From: Mesorhizobium loti
Lineage (GTDB): Bacteria; Pseudomonadota; Alphaproteobacteria; Rhizobiales; Rhizobiaceae
Assembly (NCBI RefSeq): GCF_013170705.1
Contig: NZ_CP033334.1
Coordinates: 5,123,501-5,187,500 of the forward strand
Length of the DNA: 64,000 nucleotides
Direction of reading: 5' to 3'
Part shown: one piece after another, positions 20,386-27,455 of the stretch
Layout: every line of letters begins with the position of its first letter
How positions within the stretch are numbered: position 1 is the stretch's first letter
Program-made: the position numbers and the translations under genes
Notes under the pieces: generated by a model
Databases searched by the model: none
What the model was told of the DNA's origin: nothing
What the model saw: only the letters and a program-made list of their open reading frames with translations

Positions 20386-20928
20386 TTGCAGGCATCAGCT
20401 CGTCGACCTGAAAAACAACGTTGCGATGTCCATGCGGTCGCCGGCCAGTGCGGCATCCGCATTCTGAAACCGGATCAACACAGGAACGGCGGCCGCCCTC
20501 GGGAATGCTTCTGCCCACGAACCCTCAAGCGGATCGGCCAGGCACACGGCGAGGACCATCTTCGCCAGGTGCTGCGGACGATCGTCGACAGCAAGGGCAA
20601 CGCCGGCGCTCTTCAGAGTGATGTCATCACCGCGGTTTCGACGGTGCTGCGCTCCGGACACGTCGAGGCCGGCACCGCACTTTTCGAGACGATGGATAGC
20701 GTCGACCTCCTCGAGCTGCGGCGCTGGGCCCAGGCCGTGCAGGGCAAGGCGACACTCGACGAGATACTTTCCACGGTGCTGCTGTTTCGCCTGGCGGGCC
20801 CGGAGAAGCTGATACCGAAGCCAACGACCAAGGAAGTCGCGCGCCTCGAACGCAATGCGGCCCTGAAGGCCGTACGGGAACGGAAGAAAAAGATCAGGGC
20901 TGCCGGCGATCGCCAGAACGCCGCATAG
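20386..20928 (+). CDS. Hypothetical protein with a TTG start
   Basis: A frame of 180 residues with no ATG or GTG near its start. The TTG at 20386 is preceded by AAAGGGATGAACTGAC and lies 2 bases after the previous stop, so coupled translation is plausible. Residues about 35-150 (GRPRECFCPRTLKRIGQAHG onwards) are helical, and the C-terminal tail is strongly basic (RKKKIRAAGDR). Small-terminase-like or DNA-binding roles cannot be excluded. I do not recognise the family. Confidence 0.6.
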   Translation: MQASARRPEKQRCDVHAVAGQCGIRILKPDQHRNGGRPRECFCPRTLKRIGQAHGEDHLRQVLRTIVDSKGNAGALQSDVITAVSTVLRSGHVEAGTALFETMDSVDLLELRRWAQAVQGKATLDEILSTVLLFRLAGPEKLIPKPTTKEVARLERNAALKAVRERKKKIRAAGDRQNAA

Positions 20929-20966
20929 GCTTTTCGGCCAGCATGGCGTTCTGCTATTGATCGTCG

Positions 20967-21593
20967 ATGCACGATTCAGCATGGACCGCGAAGGCCGTCG
21001 AACACCTCGTCGTCGAGGCCGCCGCGACAGCCATGCTGCTGCCACGAGAGCGCGGCCCACGCGCCTTTGGCAATTCGATGCCGACGCCACTTCGCGACTG
21101 GTCGAACTACGGACAGGAGCCGTCCCGCTATATCCGCCGGCCAAGCCCGGCGGCGATCGACCGCATGATGCTCGCCGTCGACACCATGAACCATCTCGCC
21201 GATGAGGGCGATCGCATCCTGGTTCACGCCTGGTCATGGCAGAAAGCCCGACGGGGCAAGTTCCTGAACGATTTTGCGGCCCGGGAAGGCGTGAACTGCC
21301 GAACGCTCCGCCGGCGGATCTCGGTCCTGTGCGGGACGATGGCCGACCGCCTAAACTGTGCCCGCAAGCCGGCCGCAGGCGCCAGCCTGGAGGAGATCGA
21401 GGCCGCCGAGGCTCCGGAGTGTGCGCCGGCGCCCCTCGCCCGTTCTCCAGCCTTCCTGCTGGCTCCCGACGCCAGGCCTCGCCACGATCCGGACAGCCCC
21501 GAGCTCGCCGAATTGGCGAAACGGATCGAGCGCGGCAATCGACGGCGTGAAAAGATGCGGCGGGCGGCCAATGGTAGCGAAAGGGCTGCCTGA
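20967..21593 (+). CDS. DUF6362-like helix-turn-helix hypothetical protein
   Basis: A 208-residue protein whose central part (PSPAAIDRMMLAVDTMNHLAD, then ILVHAWSWQKAR and FAAREGVNCRTLRRRISVLCGTMADRLN) has the layout of DUF6362 proteins seen in alphaproteobacterial prophages. The second half of that stretch looks like an HTH. The C terminus is low-complexity and basic. The function is unknown. It ends the rightward operon and converges with the accessory block. Confidence 0.65.
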   Translation: MHDSAWTAKAVEHLVVEAAATAMLLPRERGPRAFGNSMPTPLRDWSNYGQEPSRYIRRPSPAAIDRMMLAVDTMNHLADEGDRILVHAWSWQKARRGKFLNDFAAREGVNCRTLRRRISVLCGTMADRLNCARKPAAGASLEEIEAAEAPECAPAPLARSPAFLLAPDARPRHDPDSPELAELAKRIERGNRRREKMRRAANGSERAA

Positions 21594-21595
21594 AT

Positions 21596-22111
21596 CTACT
21601 CCGTCGCCGCCGGCGGGTATTTGAAGAGCGCATTGGCTCTTGGGCTCTTGTATTGGTCAAGGCTGGCCCAGATCGCCCAGCTGGCGACCGGCGCCGCCCG
21701 GCTCGACAGCTGAATTCCGCTCTTCCCATTCGTAAGATCGAAATTGATAGACTGATGCACAAATCCATGAGGCGGCGCGAACCTCATAACGGTTGCCCCG
21801 CTGTCGATGAGCAACTTTATTTTCGGATCCGGTTGAAACGTGTTCCCTGGCGCCGTCTCGGGACCCGGCCGCTCCTCGAGAAGCCATTCCATGCCGTAGG
21901 AGAGACAGCGATCCGTGGATGCGCCTTCGTACCAGGTCAGGGGATTTTCGAATTCTGGGCTGGCGAGAATGCCAAACATCGGATCCACACCGTTGTTTCC
22001 CAGCATTAATGCCAGCGAAGTGCCGGCGCCGGAGCTGAGCGCAAAGCGGAACAGTTCGCCCGGCACAAGCTCATCTGCGCGCTTGTGGGTGAGGCCTAGA
22101 AGGCTCTGCAT
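21596..22111 (-). CDS. Hypothetical accessory protein (171 residues)
   Basis: The start at 22111 is preceded by AGGGATAGGA. The product is mostly beta by composition, with several aromatic residues and no transmembrane segment. I do not recognise a family. It is the last gene of a leftward four-gene block with its own XRE regulator, a frequent place for cargo such as superinfection or defence functions. Confidence 0.6.
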   Translation of the reverse strand: MQSLLGLTHKRADELVPGELFRFALSSGAGTSLALMLGNNGVDPMFGILASPEFENPLTWYEGASTDRCLSYGMEWLLEERPGPETAPGNTFQPDPKIKLLIDSGATVMRFAPPHGFVHQSINFDLTNGKSGIQLSSRAAPVASWAIWASLDQYKSPRANALFKYPPAATE

Positions 22112-22116
22112 GGGTC

Positions 22117-22335
22117 CTATCCCTTTTTCTTGGCCAGCAGGCCCTTGATCCTGGACACGCCCTTGGCGCGCTGCGCTGGGCTAAATGCGCTTTCGGAGAA
22201 GCAGCCACGGCAAAAAGTGCCGTCGAGCTCGTGCAGGTGCGTTCCCTCGTAGAGGCCTTGTCCCATCTGCACAGATCGACCGCATAGGTCGCAATCGTGC
22301 ATTACTTTGTCGCCGATGACCTCGCGGAACACCAT
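22117..22335 (-). CDS. Small Cys-rich (zinc-knuckle-like) protein
   Basis: A 72-residue protein with C-x2-C (CDLCG) and, 23 residues later, C-x2-C (FCRGC), a likely zinc site, and a basic C terminus (RIKGLLAKKKG). The longer frame to 22380 only overlaps the upstream gene, so I chose the ATG at 22335. The next gene starts 5 bases after its stop. Confidence 0.6.
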   Translation of the reverse strand: MVFREVIGDKVMHDCDLCGRSVQMGQGLYEGTHLHELDGTFCRGCFSESAFSPAQRAKGVSRIKGLLAKKKG

Positions 22336-22348
22336 CGGGGCGGCGATC

Positions 22349-22567
22349 CTAACCGAACTCGATCGAGATGAGGTTCTCACCGCGCGTTTTGAAGCGAGAG
22401 AATTTTAGCGCATCGCCATGATCACAGGTGCCGAAAGTGACTTCGGCATCGTCGGGTAGGTCGGCGATCGCGTTCCTTACGTCGCCGACTGTCAGTGGCC
22501 CGCCGCCGCCAGATCTCATCCCGCCCGACACGACGTGATCTCGATTGTAATTCTGTCTCTCAGCCAT
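22349..22567 (-). CDS. Small hypothetical protein (72 residues)
   Basis: CGGAGGTAGGGCG precedes the ATG, a strong ribosome site. The second half, PLTVGDVRNAIADLPDDAEVTFG, follows a pattern found in many short phage proteins of unknown role. It sits in the leftward accessory block. Confidence 0.65.
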   Translation of the reverse strand: MAERQNYNRDHVVSGGMRSGGGGPLTVGDVRNAIADLPDDAEVTFGTCDHGDALKFSRFKTRGENLISIEFG

Positions 22568-22655
22568 CGCCCTACCTCCGCTCGATTCGCATGTTCGCGT
22601 GGATGGATTAGGGGAGCAAGTGGCGGCGCGGCTTTATGAACCGGCGCGTCGATTG

Positions 22656-22934
22656 TCAGCCGTTCCCCACAATGCTGCCAAGATCGGCTTGCGCACTGCG
22701 AAGCCTCACGCCGGCGCCCCCATCGGCCTGCTCGCCATCGGCCACGAAGACAACGCCGGCGGCTTCAAGGGCGAGCCGCAGCACCTGAACGGTCGCGTTC
22801 CGCGGCGTCGACGCGCCGATCTCGAACTGGCGGATGGTGACGACACCAACGCCGGATGCGTCCGCGAGAGACTGCTGTGACCAGCCCAACATCGCGCGGG
22901 CGGCGCGGCATTGCTCAGGTGTGATCGTGTCCAC
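22656..22934 (-). CDS. XRE/Cro-CI family repressor
   Basis: A 92-residue protein with a single Cro/CI-type HTH at residues about 5-60 (QCRAARAMLGWSQQSLADASGVGVVTIRQFE). The GTG start at 22934 has AAGGGAG upstream. The longer frame to 23015 adds residues without homology. It diverges from the rightward block at 23100, and a palindrome sits between them, so it probably represses that block and itself. Confidence 0.82.
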   Translation of the reverse strand: MDTITPEQCRAARAMLGWSQQSLADASGVGVVTIRQFEIGASTPRNATVQVLRLALEAAGVVFVADGEQADGGAGVRLRSAQADLGSIVGNG

Positions 22935-22999
22935 AGGGGCTCCCTTCGATTCTCGCCGACAGCCAGCACTTACCACAGATGTTGAATATAGTGCCAATC

Positions 23000-23014
23000 T
23001 GTCGAAAAACGACA
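23000..23014. promoter_or_regulatory. Candidate XRE operator
   Basis: TGTCG-AAAAA-CGACA is a perfect inverted repeat in the divergent gap between the XRE gene and the 23100 gene. A TTGACA hexamer begins at 23022, just after it. Confidence 0.5.
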
Positions 23015-23099
23015 AAACTGATTGACATCCGATAGGTGACGCCGCAGCTTTCGACCTGCGGGAACAATCACGTTTTCGATCCCAAAGGGGGGAATATCA

Positions 23100-23537
23100 A
23101 TGCCGAACGCACCTGTTCGGGCAGCCGCCGAAGGCATGCCCATTAGCCGCCGTTCTCTCATGGGCGGGATTGCCGCCATTCCGGCCGTGTTAGCTCCAGG
23201 ACGAGCGATCGCCGCGCCGGACGCTCCATCGAGCGTCCAAGGCTTGATCGAAGCCCATAGAGCCGCCCTGGCGGCATGGTTGGCTACGCTACCGTCGCAG
23301 GACAGCCAACACGACGACTTCGATCCCTCACCGGCGGCAACGGCGCGCTATGACACAACTAGTGACGTTGAATGGGAGGCTCGCGAGGCGCTGTTGACCT
23401 TTCGGTGTCGGACCTTGGCCGAGATCACCGCCAGGGCCAACTACCTTGCCGACCAGGAGAAGAACCGCAAGAGCATGAGCCTCGATCCCGCCCAGATGGA
23501 AATGCTGCTGGCCTCGATGACGAGCAGCTTATCATGA
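23100..23537 (+). CDS. Tat-signal-like exported hypothetical protein
   Basis: A 145-residue protein starting after AAAGGGGGGA. Residues 16-40 have SRRSLMGGIAAIPAVLAPG then AIAA-PDAP, a twin-arginine-like export signal with a probable cleavage site. The mature part is helical and contains GLIEAHRAALAAW and EWEAREALLTFRCRTLAEITARANYL. A protein with the same layout is encoded at 30622-31032. The function is unknown. Its TGA overlaps the next ATG. Confidence 0.7.
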   Translation: MPNAPVRAAAEGMPISRRSLMGGIAAIPAVLAPGRAIAAPDAPSSVQGLIEAHRAALAAWLATLPSQDSQHDDFDPSPAATARYDTTSDVEWEAREALLTFRCRTLAEITARANYLADQEKNRKSMSLDPAQMEMLLASMTSSLS

Positions 23538-23761
23538 CCGCGCCGCGGCTGGCTCTCGCGCCTGTGCCATCACCTCGCGACCGAGCCATCTGGCATCTGC
23601 GGGAGTTGGAGAGACTGGTCCTCGCGAGCGGCGCGGGCGCGGTTTCCATCCTATCGGTCGGCATCAACTATCCTGATGGCAGCAGCAAACTTATCGGCAT
23701 CAACGTCAACGATGGCAGGCTCATGGATTTCGACGGAATGCTTGACGGGCTCTCGGCGTGA
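23534..23761 (+). CDS. Small hypothetical protein (75 residues)
   Basis: The ORF starts in an ATGA overlap with the preceding gene and ends in a GTGA overlap with the next. It has a helical N-terminal half and a beta-rich C-terminal half (GINYPDGSSKLIGINVNDGRLMDF). No family is recognised. Confidence 0.55.
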   Translation: MTAPRLALAPVPSPRDRAIWHLRELERLVLASGAGAVSILSVGINYPDGSSKLIGINVNDGRLMDFDGMLDGLSA

Positions 23762-23994
23762 CCCGCTGGCGGGAACGATCGGTCGACGAGGCTTTGAGAG
23801 AGATGCACTCAGCAGCCGATCGCGTCCGGGCACTTCGGAACGCCGACGACATGCTCCGCGCCACCGGGCTCGTGCTGACCGATGACGACGAGCTCGTTGA
23901 CGCCGAAGCCGAGCTGGCGGCCTGCCAACGGGAAATCGACGAAGCCGCCCGGCGCTGTCGCGATGTCATCGGCGAGTGCGCGGGATCGGCCTGA
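23758..23994 (+). CDS. Small hypothetical coiled-coil protein (78 residues)
   Basis: The GTG start overlaps the previous stop. The protein is a predicted two-helix coiled coil rich in Glu, Asp, Arg and Ala. It is the last gene of the element. A GC-rich hairpin follows at 24001. Confidence 0.55.
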   Translation: MTRWRERSVDEALREMHSAADRVRALRNADDMLRATGLVLTDDDELVDAEAELAACQREIDEAARRCRDVIGECAGSA

Positions 23995-24000
23995 AGACCA

Positions 24001-24022
24001 GCCCGCCGCTTCGGCGGCGGGC
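24001..24022 (+). terminator. Hairpin after the last element gene
   Basis: GCCCGCCG-CTTCGG-CGGCGGGC forms an 8-bp stem 6 bases after the stop of the last gene. There is no T-run, so termination is likely but not certain. Confidence 0.5.
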
Positions 24023-24062
24023 CATCCGCAAGGATTCTCGGCGCCTCGAAGAAATCGCCACC

Positions 24063-24081
24063 ATGTCGCAGCCATGTCGCA
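24063..24081 (+). repeat. Right arm-type site pair for the integrase (predicted)
   Basis: ATGTCGCA occurs at 24063-24070 and 24074-24081, with the same octamer, orientation and 11-base period as the left pair at 13761. The following bases (C then ACGGACGCGCCGG) also resemble those after the left pair. Confidence 0.6.
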
Positions 24082-24234
24082 CGGACGCGCCGGAACTCCC
24101 GAAAAGCTGTTAGGAATCAATGGGACAGGACGGAACCGGTGAAAAGGCTGGAATCCTTGCCCTTGCAGCCCTCCAGTCCTTGCGGTTCCTTAGAAATCAA
24201 TAGCTTAGGTGAGTCCTTGGCCTGAAAATGGCAT

Positions 24235-24282
24235 CGGACTCTGACTCCGTTAGTCCTGGTTCGAATCCAGGTTCCCCAGCCA
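24235..24282 (+). repeat. attR: 48-bp copy of the tRNA-Gln 3' end
   Basis: Identical to 13627-13674. Because the 5' half of the tRNA is missing, this is only the attachment-site remnant and not a second tRNA gene. The 167 bases from here to 24449 contain no gene that I can support. Confidence 0.95.
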
Positions 24283-24449
24283 ATTCCCAATTGTAGAACC
24301 GTTTAGGGCCCCTTTGCGGACCGAGCAGTAGCTTCGCTTGCGGTGGGGGGGGGAAATGATGGCGGACCTTTAACCTCCAAGGGCCGACGTGGTGACTTGA
24401 TGGCAGGCCGACGCCGGGGGCTTGGCTGCTTGGCAGGCTGGCCATGTCA

Positions 24450-25172
24450 TCAAATTCGCGAGGACAACTCAAGCAACCATTGCGGAGAGCGGTCAACCAA
24501 ATATGTCTCGATCCGCTTGTCCGCGCCGGTCAGAATGAACAGTCCGGTGATGAGCACCAGGCCACCGAGGGCCATCTTGCCGCTTCTTCCAGCCTTCAGC
24601 ATTTGATCTCGCCTTCTTGCCAGCCATTCGCGCGAGAACCGCCCGAGCATGAGCAGCGGTAGCGCAGCGCCGAGCCCGAACGCCACCATGACGGCCGAGA
24701 CCTGGAACAAATCCCTTCCTTGGGAGGCGAGCACCGAGGCTGCGCCCAAAGTCGGCCCTACGCACGGGCTCCATATCGCACCGAGCGATAGGCCCAAGCC
24801 GAACTGGCCCCCGAGCCCGCTGGCGCTGAAGCCGGATAGGCGGCGATCAGCCCAATTGCTCACCGGCCCGCCGGCAGAGGCGAACCGGGTCTGAAGGGCC
24901 GGGACGACGAGCACAACGCCGGTAGCCACCAGAAGCACCGCCGCGACGCCGCGGAAGACGTTGGTGTCGAGACCGAGGGCAAATCCAGTCGTTGCGACGA
25001 ACAGGCCAATCGCGACGAAGGAAAGAGCCAGGCCCGCAGCCAACGCCGCTGGACCCCATCTGTGTTCCGATACCGCAGCGCCCAGCACCAGTGGCAAGAG
25101 AGGGAGAACGCATGGCGACAAGATCGAAAGCACTCCAGCGACAAAGCCAACGAACACGCTCGTTAACGACAT
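24450..25172 (-). CDS. ccdA: CcdA-family thiol-disulfide membrane transporter
   Basis: A 240-residue membrane protein with six helices that passes electrons from cytoplasmic thioredoxin to the periplasm. Two redox Cys are present, in ILSPCVLPLLPLVLG (TM1) and AIWSPCVGPTLGA (TM4). The ATG at 25172 was chosen; the frame is open to 25238 but only overlaps the thioredoxin gene. It ends the buf operon, 13 bases after the thioredoxin gene, so its natural client is probably that protein rather than cytochrome c maturation. Confidence 0.9.
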   Translation of the reverse strand: MSLTSVFVGFVAGVLSILSPCVLPLLPLVLGAAVSEHRWGPAALAAGLALSFVAIGLFVATTGFALGLDTNVFRGVAAVLLVATGVVLVVPALQTRFASAGGPVSNWADRRLSGFSASGLGGQFGLGLSLGAIWSPCVGPTLGAASVLASQGRDLFQVSAVMVAFGLGAALPLLMLGRFSREWLARRRDQMLKAGRSGKMALGGLVLITGLFILTGADKRIETYLVDRSPQWLLELSSRI

Positions 25173-25185
25173 GGGACGACGGCGC

Positions 25186-25584
25186 TCAATGAGTCGACTG
25201 GACAAGGCTCGCGATCGACTGGGGGGCGGTATCTCCAACCGAGCGGCCCGTTTCGTTCGGCCCGCGGAAGGCGATCAGAGTGCTTTGCGTGCGCGCGTTG
25301 AAATAGCGGACGACCTCTTTTTGCGTATCGAAGTCGACATCGAAGATGACCACATTTTGGTTTCCGGCTTCATCCATCAAGGCATTGACGATCGGCTCTT
25401 GTGCCCGGCAGGTCGGGCACCAATTCGCCGAGATATCGACCAGGATGCGCGCGTTCCGTTTCTGGGCTGCGGAAAAGGCCTCCCCGGAGAAGTGTTGCCT
25501 GTTCGCAGCTACGGCCGGGAGCGCCGAGATTGCGGCTATCAGAGACGTCGCGACAGCAAAGGTGGCAAATTGGCGTCGGTTCAT
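25186..25584 (-). CDS. Exported thioredoxin-fold protein
   Basis: A 132-residue protein with an N-terminal export signal containing RR (MNRRQFATFAVATSL) cut near AVAA-N, followed by a thioredoxin fold with the active-site motif WCPTC (about residues 54-58). It should act in the periplasm, reducing or isomerising disulfides with electrons from the adjacent CcdA. Within the operon it may keep the bufferin Cys residues reduced or serve copper-stressed proteins. Confidence 0.88.
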   Translation of the reverse strand: MNRRQFATFAVATSLIAAISALPAVAANRQHFSGEAFSAAQKRNARILVDISANWCPTCRAQEPIVNALMDEAGNQNVVIFDVDFDTQKEVVRYFNARTQSTLIAFRGPNETGRSVGDTAPQSIASLVQSTH

Positions 25585-25605
25585 GGCTATTCTCCAAGAG
25601 TCGGA

Positions 25606-26271
25606 TCAGTTGAGGGTCGGGGATCGCGGCGCCACCCAGCCAAACATCGTGCGCGCAAAGACACCGCCCAAAAAGACGAGCATCGCGGCCATGCCGACGT
25701 TCATGATCAGGATCATGACGGTCGCATCGATCGGGTGGATCAAGGACAGTGCCGTGGCCGTGATGGCCGCGATGGACAGGCTGCCCATGACCGTCACGAT
25801 GCGCGGTCGCAGCAACGCCGAATGGCGCAGCATGACCAGCATAGCGAGAGACAGCGGCAGGCTCGTCAGAACGATCGTGGCGAAACACCGGGCGGTTTCG
25901 CCGAAGGTCACGCCTTGCGGACCGATGCTCACCCATTGCGTGAGGCATTGATAGCCGATGTTCGACAGCCAAAGGCTGAGGGCCGGAATCGGCAACAACA
26001 GCCACAGCCGCGAGCGATCCGGCAAGCTCAGCGCGAAGGCGGCGATCGCCGAGAGGATTCCGGTTGCGAGCGAAGCCGTCATTCCGATCACGAAGGAAGG
26101 CTCGCGCAGACACTGTGCCAGGTCGAAACGGATGCCTTGGCTGATGACCAGCAGAAACAGGACCATCGCGGCGAGCAGAAGCCAGATTGCCGCACGGTTT
26201 ACCGGCGGCCGAAGCCGTTTGACGGGCTTTACGTCGCTTGCCAAACCGGCAATGAGATCATCGGTTCTCAC
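25606..26271 (-). CDS. nrsF: NrsF-type anti-sigma factor (DUF1109)
   Basis: A 221-residue inner-membrane protein with six predicted helices. It matches the NrsF family that sequesters SigF-type ECF factors in alphaproteobacteria and releases them under metal or oxidative stress. Cys residues occur in AQCLREPSF, YQCLTQW and ARCFATIV; conserved Cys are known to matter in the family. The GTG at 26271 gives a 14-nt overlap with the sigma gene. The longer frame lacks support. Confidence 0.88.
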   Translation of the reverse strand: MRTDDLIAGLASDVKPVKRLRPPVNRAAIWLLLAAMVLFLLVISQGIRFDLAQCLREPSFVIGMTASLATGILSAIAAFALSLPDRSRLWLLLPIPALSLWLSNIGYQCLTQWVSIGPQGVTFGETARCFATIVLTSLPLSLAMLVMLRHSALLRPRIVTVMGSLSIAAITATALSLIHPIDATVMILIMNVGMAAMLVFLGGVFARTMFGWVAPRSPTLN

Positions 26272-26950
26272 GACTGTCGTCTCCCTTGAGGATTGCCCTG
26301 CGCAGGCTTGCAATGGCGCGGTGCGTGGCCACTTTGAGCGAACCAATTGAAATGCCTGTAGCCGCTGCCGCCTCCTTCAGCGATAGGCCTTCCAACTTCA
26401 GAAGCCGGATCGCCGTCTGCTGGATGGGCGGAAGGTTCGTGACGGCGCGGGCCAGGCCTATCGAATCGCTGTCCGTTGCGGTGTCGGGGCTTGCCCACCA
26501 TTCTTCGTAGCCGTCCGGAAGCTGCGTTTCACGCGTCCGGATGCGCGTCCCTCTGCGCGACCGATCGACAACACGTCGATTGGCGATCGCATGAAGCCAC
26601 GGCCCGAACGGGCGCGTCGGGTCGAAAGTGTGACGGATGGAGTGGAGCGTCAGCAGGATGTCCTGCACGACGTCCTCGCGATCGGACGGCGGAGTGTACC
26701 ATCGGGCCACATAGGATCGGAGGTAGGGAGTGATCTCACGCAGCAGCCGTTCGTAGGACTGTGAATCGCCCTCCTGGGCCCGCGTCATCAGGATGGACCA
26801 TTCGACGTCGGGAATTGTCCGTCGCATGTGCGCCGCCTTCGGACGAACGGCGGCTGGACCGCCCTCTTCGTCCGACACGAGCCGGAGCTTTGGTTGCGTT
26901 TTGCGCGTCGCATGTGTCATCGGAATGGTGCTTTCCTCACGCGTTGCCAT
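26258..26950 (-). CDS. sigF: ECF RNA polymerase sigma factor, SigF type
   Basis: A 230-residue sigma factor. Region 2 spans about 65-135 (YERLLREITPYLRSYVARW to DREDVVQDILLTLHSIRHTF), and region 4 spans about 170-225 (LPPIQQTAIRLLKLEGLSLKEAAAATGISIGSLKVATHRAI). It is paired with NrsF, as in Caulobacter and Bradyrhizobium. The operon begins with a GTAACC-N16-CGAA promoter, which is the known SigF target, so it should activate its own operon. Nothing resembling a Shine-Dalgarno precedes its ATG, and the 14-nt overlap with doxX suggests coupled translation. Confidence 0.92.
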   Translation of the reverse strand: MATREESTIPMTHATRKTQPKLRLVSDEEGGPAAVRPKAAHMRRTIPDVEWSILMTRAQEGDSQSYERLLREITPYLRSYVARWYTPPSDREDVVQDILLTLHSIRHTFDPTRPFGPWLHAIANRRVVDRSRRGTRIRTRETQLPDGYEEWWASPDTATDSDSIGLARAVTNLPPIQQTAIRLLKLEGLSLKEAAAATGISIGSLKVATHRAIASLRRAILKGDDSRENR

Positions 26951-27455
26951 CCGATGCTAGGCCAGCAAGGCCGTCGAGCAGGCGGTCCAGCGAGGCCGGC
27001 CCGGGTCCGACCGCAACAATTGCGATCGCCAAGGCTGCCCAAGGCAAATGGAAGTTGGCCCATCCCTCGGGCACGACGAGCTGGATGACGCCGGTCATCA
27101 CTAGGAGAGCCAAAGCGCTGAGGCGCGTCGCCAGGCCGACGATGAGCAAAATCGGCAGTACGATCTCTGCGATGCCATCCAGGAGCGCCATCAGGTCGGG
27201 CGCCGGCATGTCGTAGAGCTGGCCGAAAATGTGCAGCTTGAATTCATCCTCGAAGAGGTACGAAGCGGTCGGCGCCAGTTGCAGGAAGCCGTCCCACTTG
27301 GTCATGCCCGACATCAGGAACGGCATCGCGAGGGCAATTCGCAGAGCGATCGGTGCCACCAAGGCGGCAATGCCGGCCAAGCCGCTCAGCCCCGCCCGCA
27401 CAGCCGCGATCAGGCCGTCGAGCAGGCCGGGGTTCGCGTTTCTAGCTGGCAACAT
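26937..27455 (-). CDS. DoxX family membrane protein of the bufferin operon
   Basis: A 172-residue protein with four hydrophobic helices in DoxX order (LRIALAMPFLMSGMTKW, then LPILLIVGLATRLSALALLVMTGV). DoxX proteins commonly accompany DUF692/DUF2063 genes (BufD position). GAGGGGACAAGCG precedes the ATG at 27455. It overlaps bufC upstream and sigF downstream by 14 nt each. The biochemical role is unknown; a quinone- or redox-linked function is often suggested. Confidence 0.88.
   Translation of the reverse strand: MLPARNANPGLLDGLIAAVRAGLSGLAGIAALVAPIALRIALAMPFLMSGMTKWDGFLQLAPTASYLFEDEFKLHIFGQLYDMPAPDLMALLDGIAEIVLPILLIVGLATRLSALALLVMTGVIQLVVPEGWANFHLPWAALAIAIVAVGPGPASLDRLLDGLAGLASDGNA

Larger units (their letters stand above)
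13627..24282. mobile_element. Integrated phage-like element in tRNA-Gln carrying capsid genes but no visible packaging or tail genes
   Basis: The element is bounded by a perfect 48-bp direct repeat of the tRNA 3' end, with the integrase next to the intact tRNA. It is 10.6 kb long. In order it holds an integrase, a zinc-finger protein, an excisionase-like HTH, micro-ORFs, a winged-helix protein with a repeat array, further small ORFs, a prohead protease, an HK97-type capsid protein, three late-type hypotheticals, a leftward accessory block with an XRE repressor, and a rightward four-gene block. No terminase, portal, head-tail connector, tail or lysis gene can be seen. It could be a capsid-encoding satellite or a prophage deleted for its packaging and tail genes. 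Confidence 0.9.

Noticed and set aside
20386..20928. Small terminase subunit
   Set aside because: The position and basic tail would fit, but no recognisable small-terminase HTH or partner large-subunit gene is present, so it is left hypothetical.
22599..22880. Rightward 93-codon frame opposite the XRE gene
   Set aside because: Antisense to the HTH coding sequence, without a start signal.
24235..24282. Second tRNA-Gln gene
   Set aside because: Only the 3' 48 bases are present. The acceptor 5' strand and D arm are missing, so this is attR.
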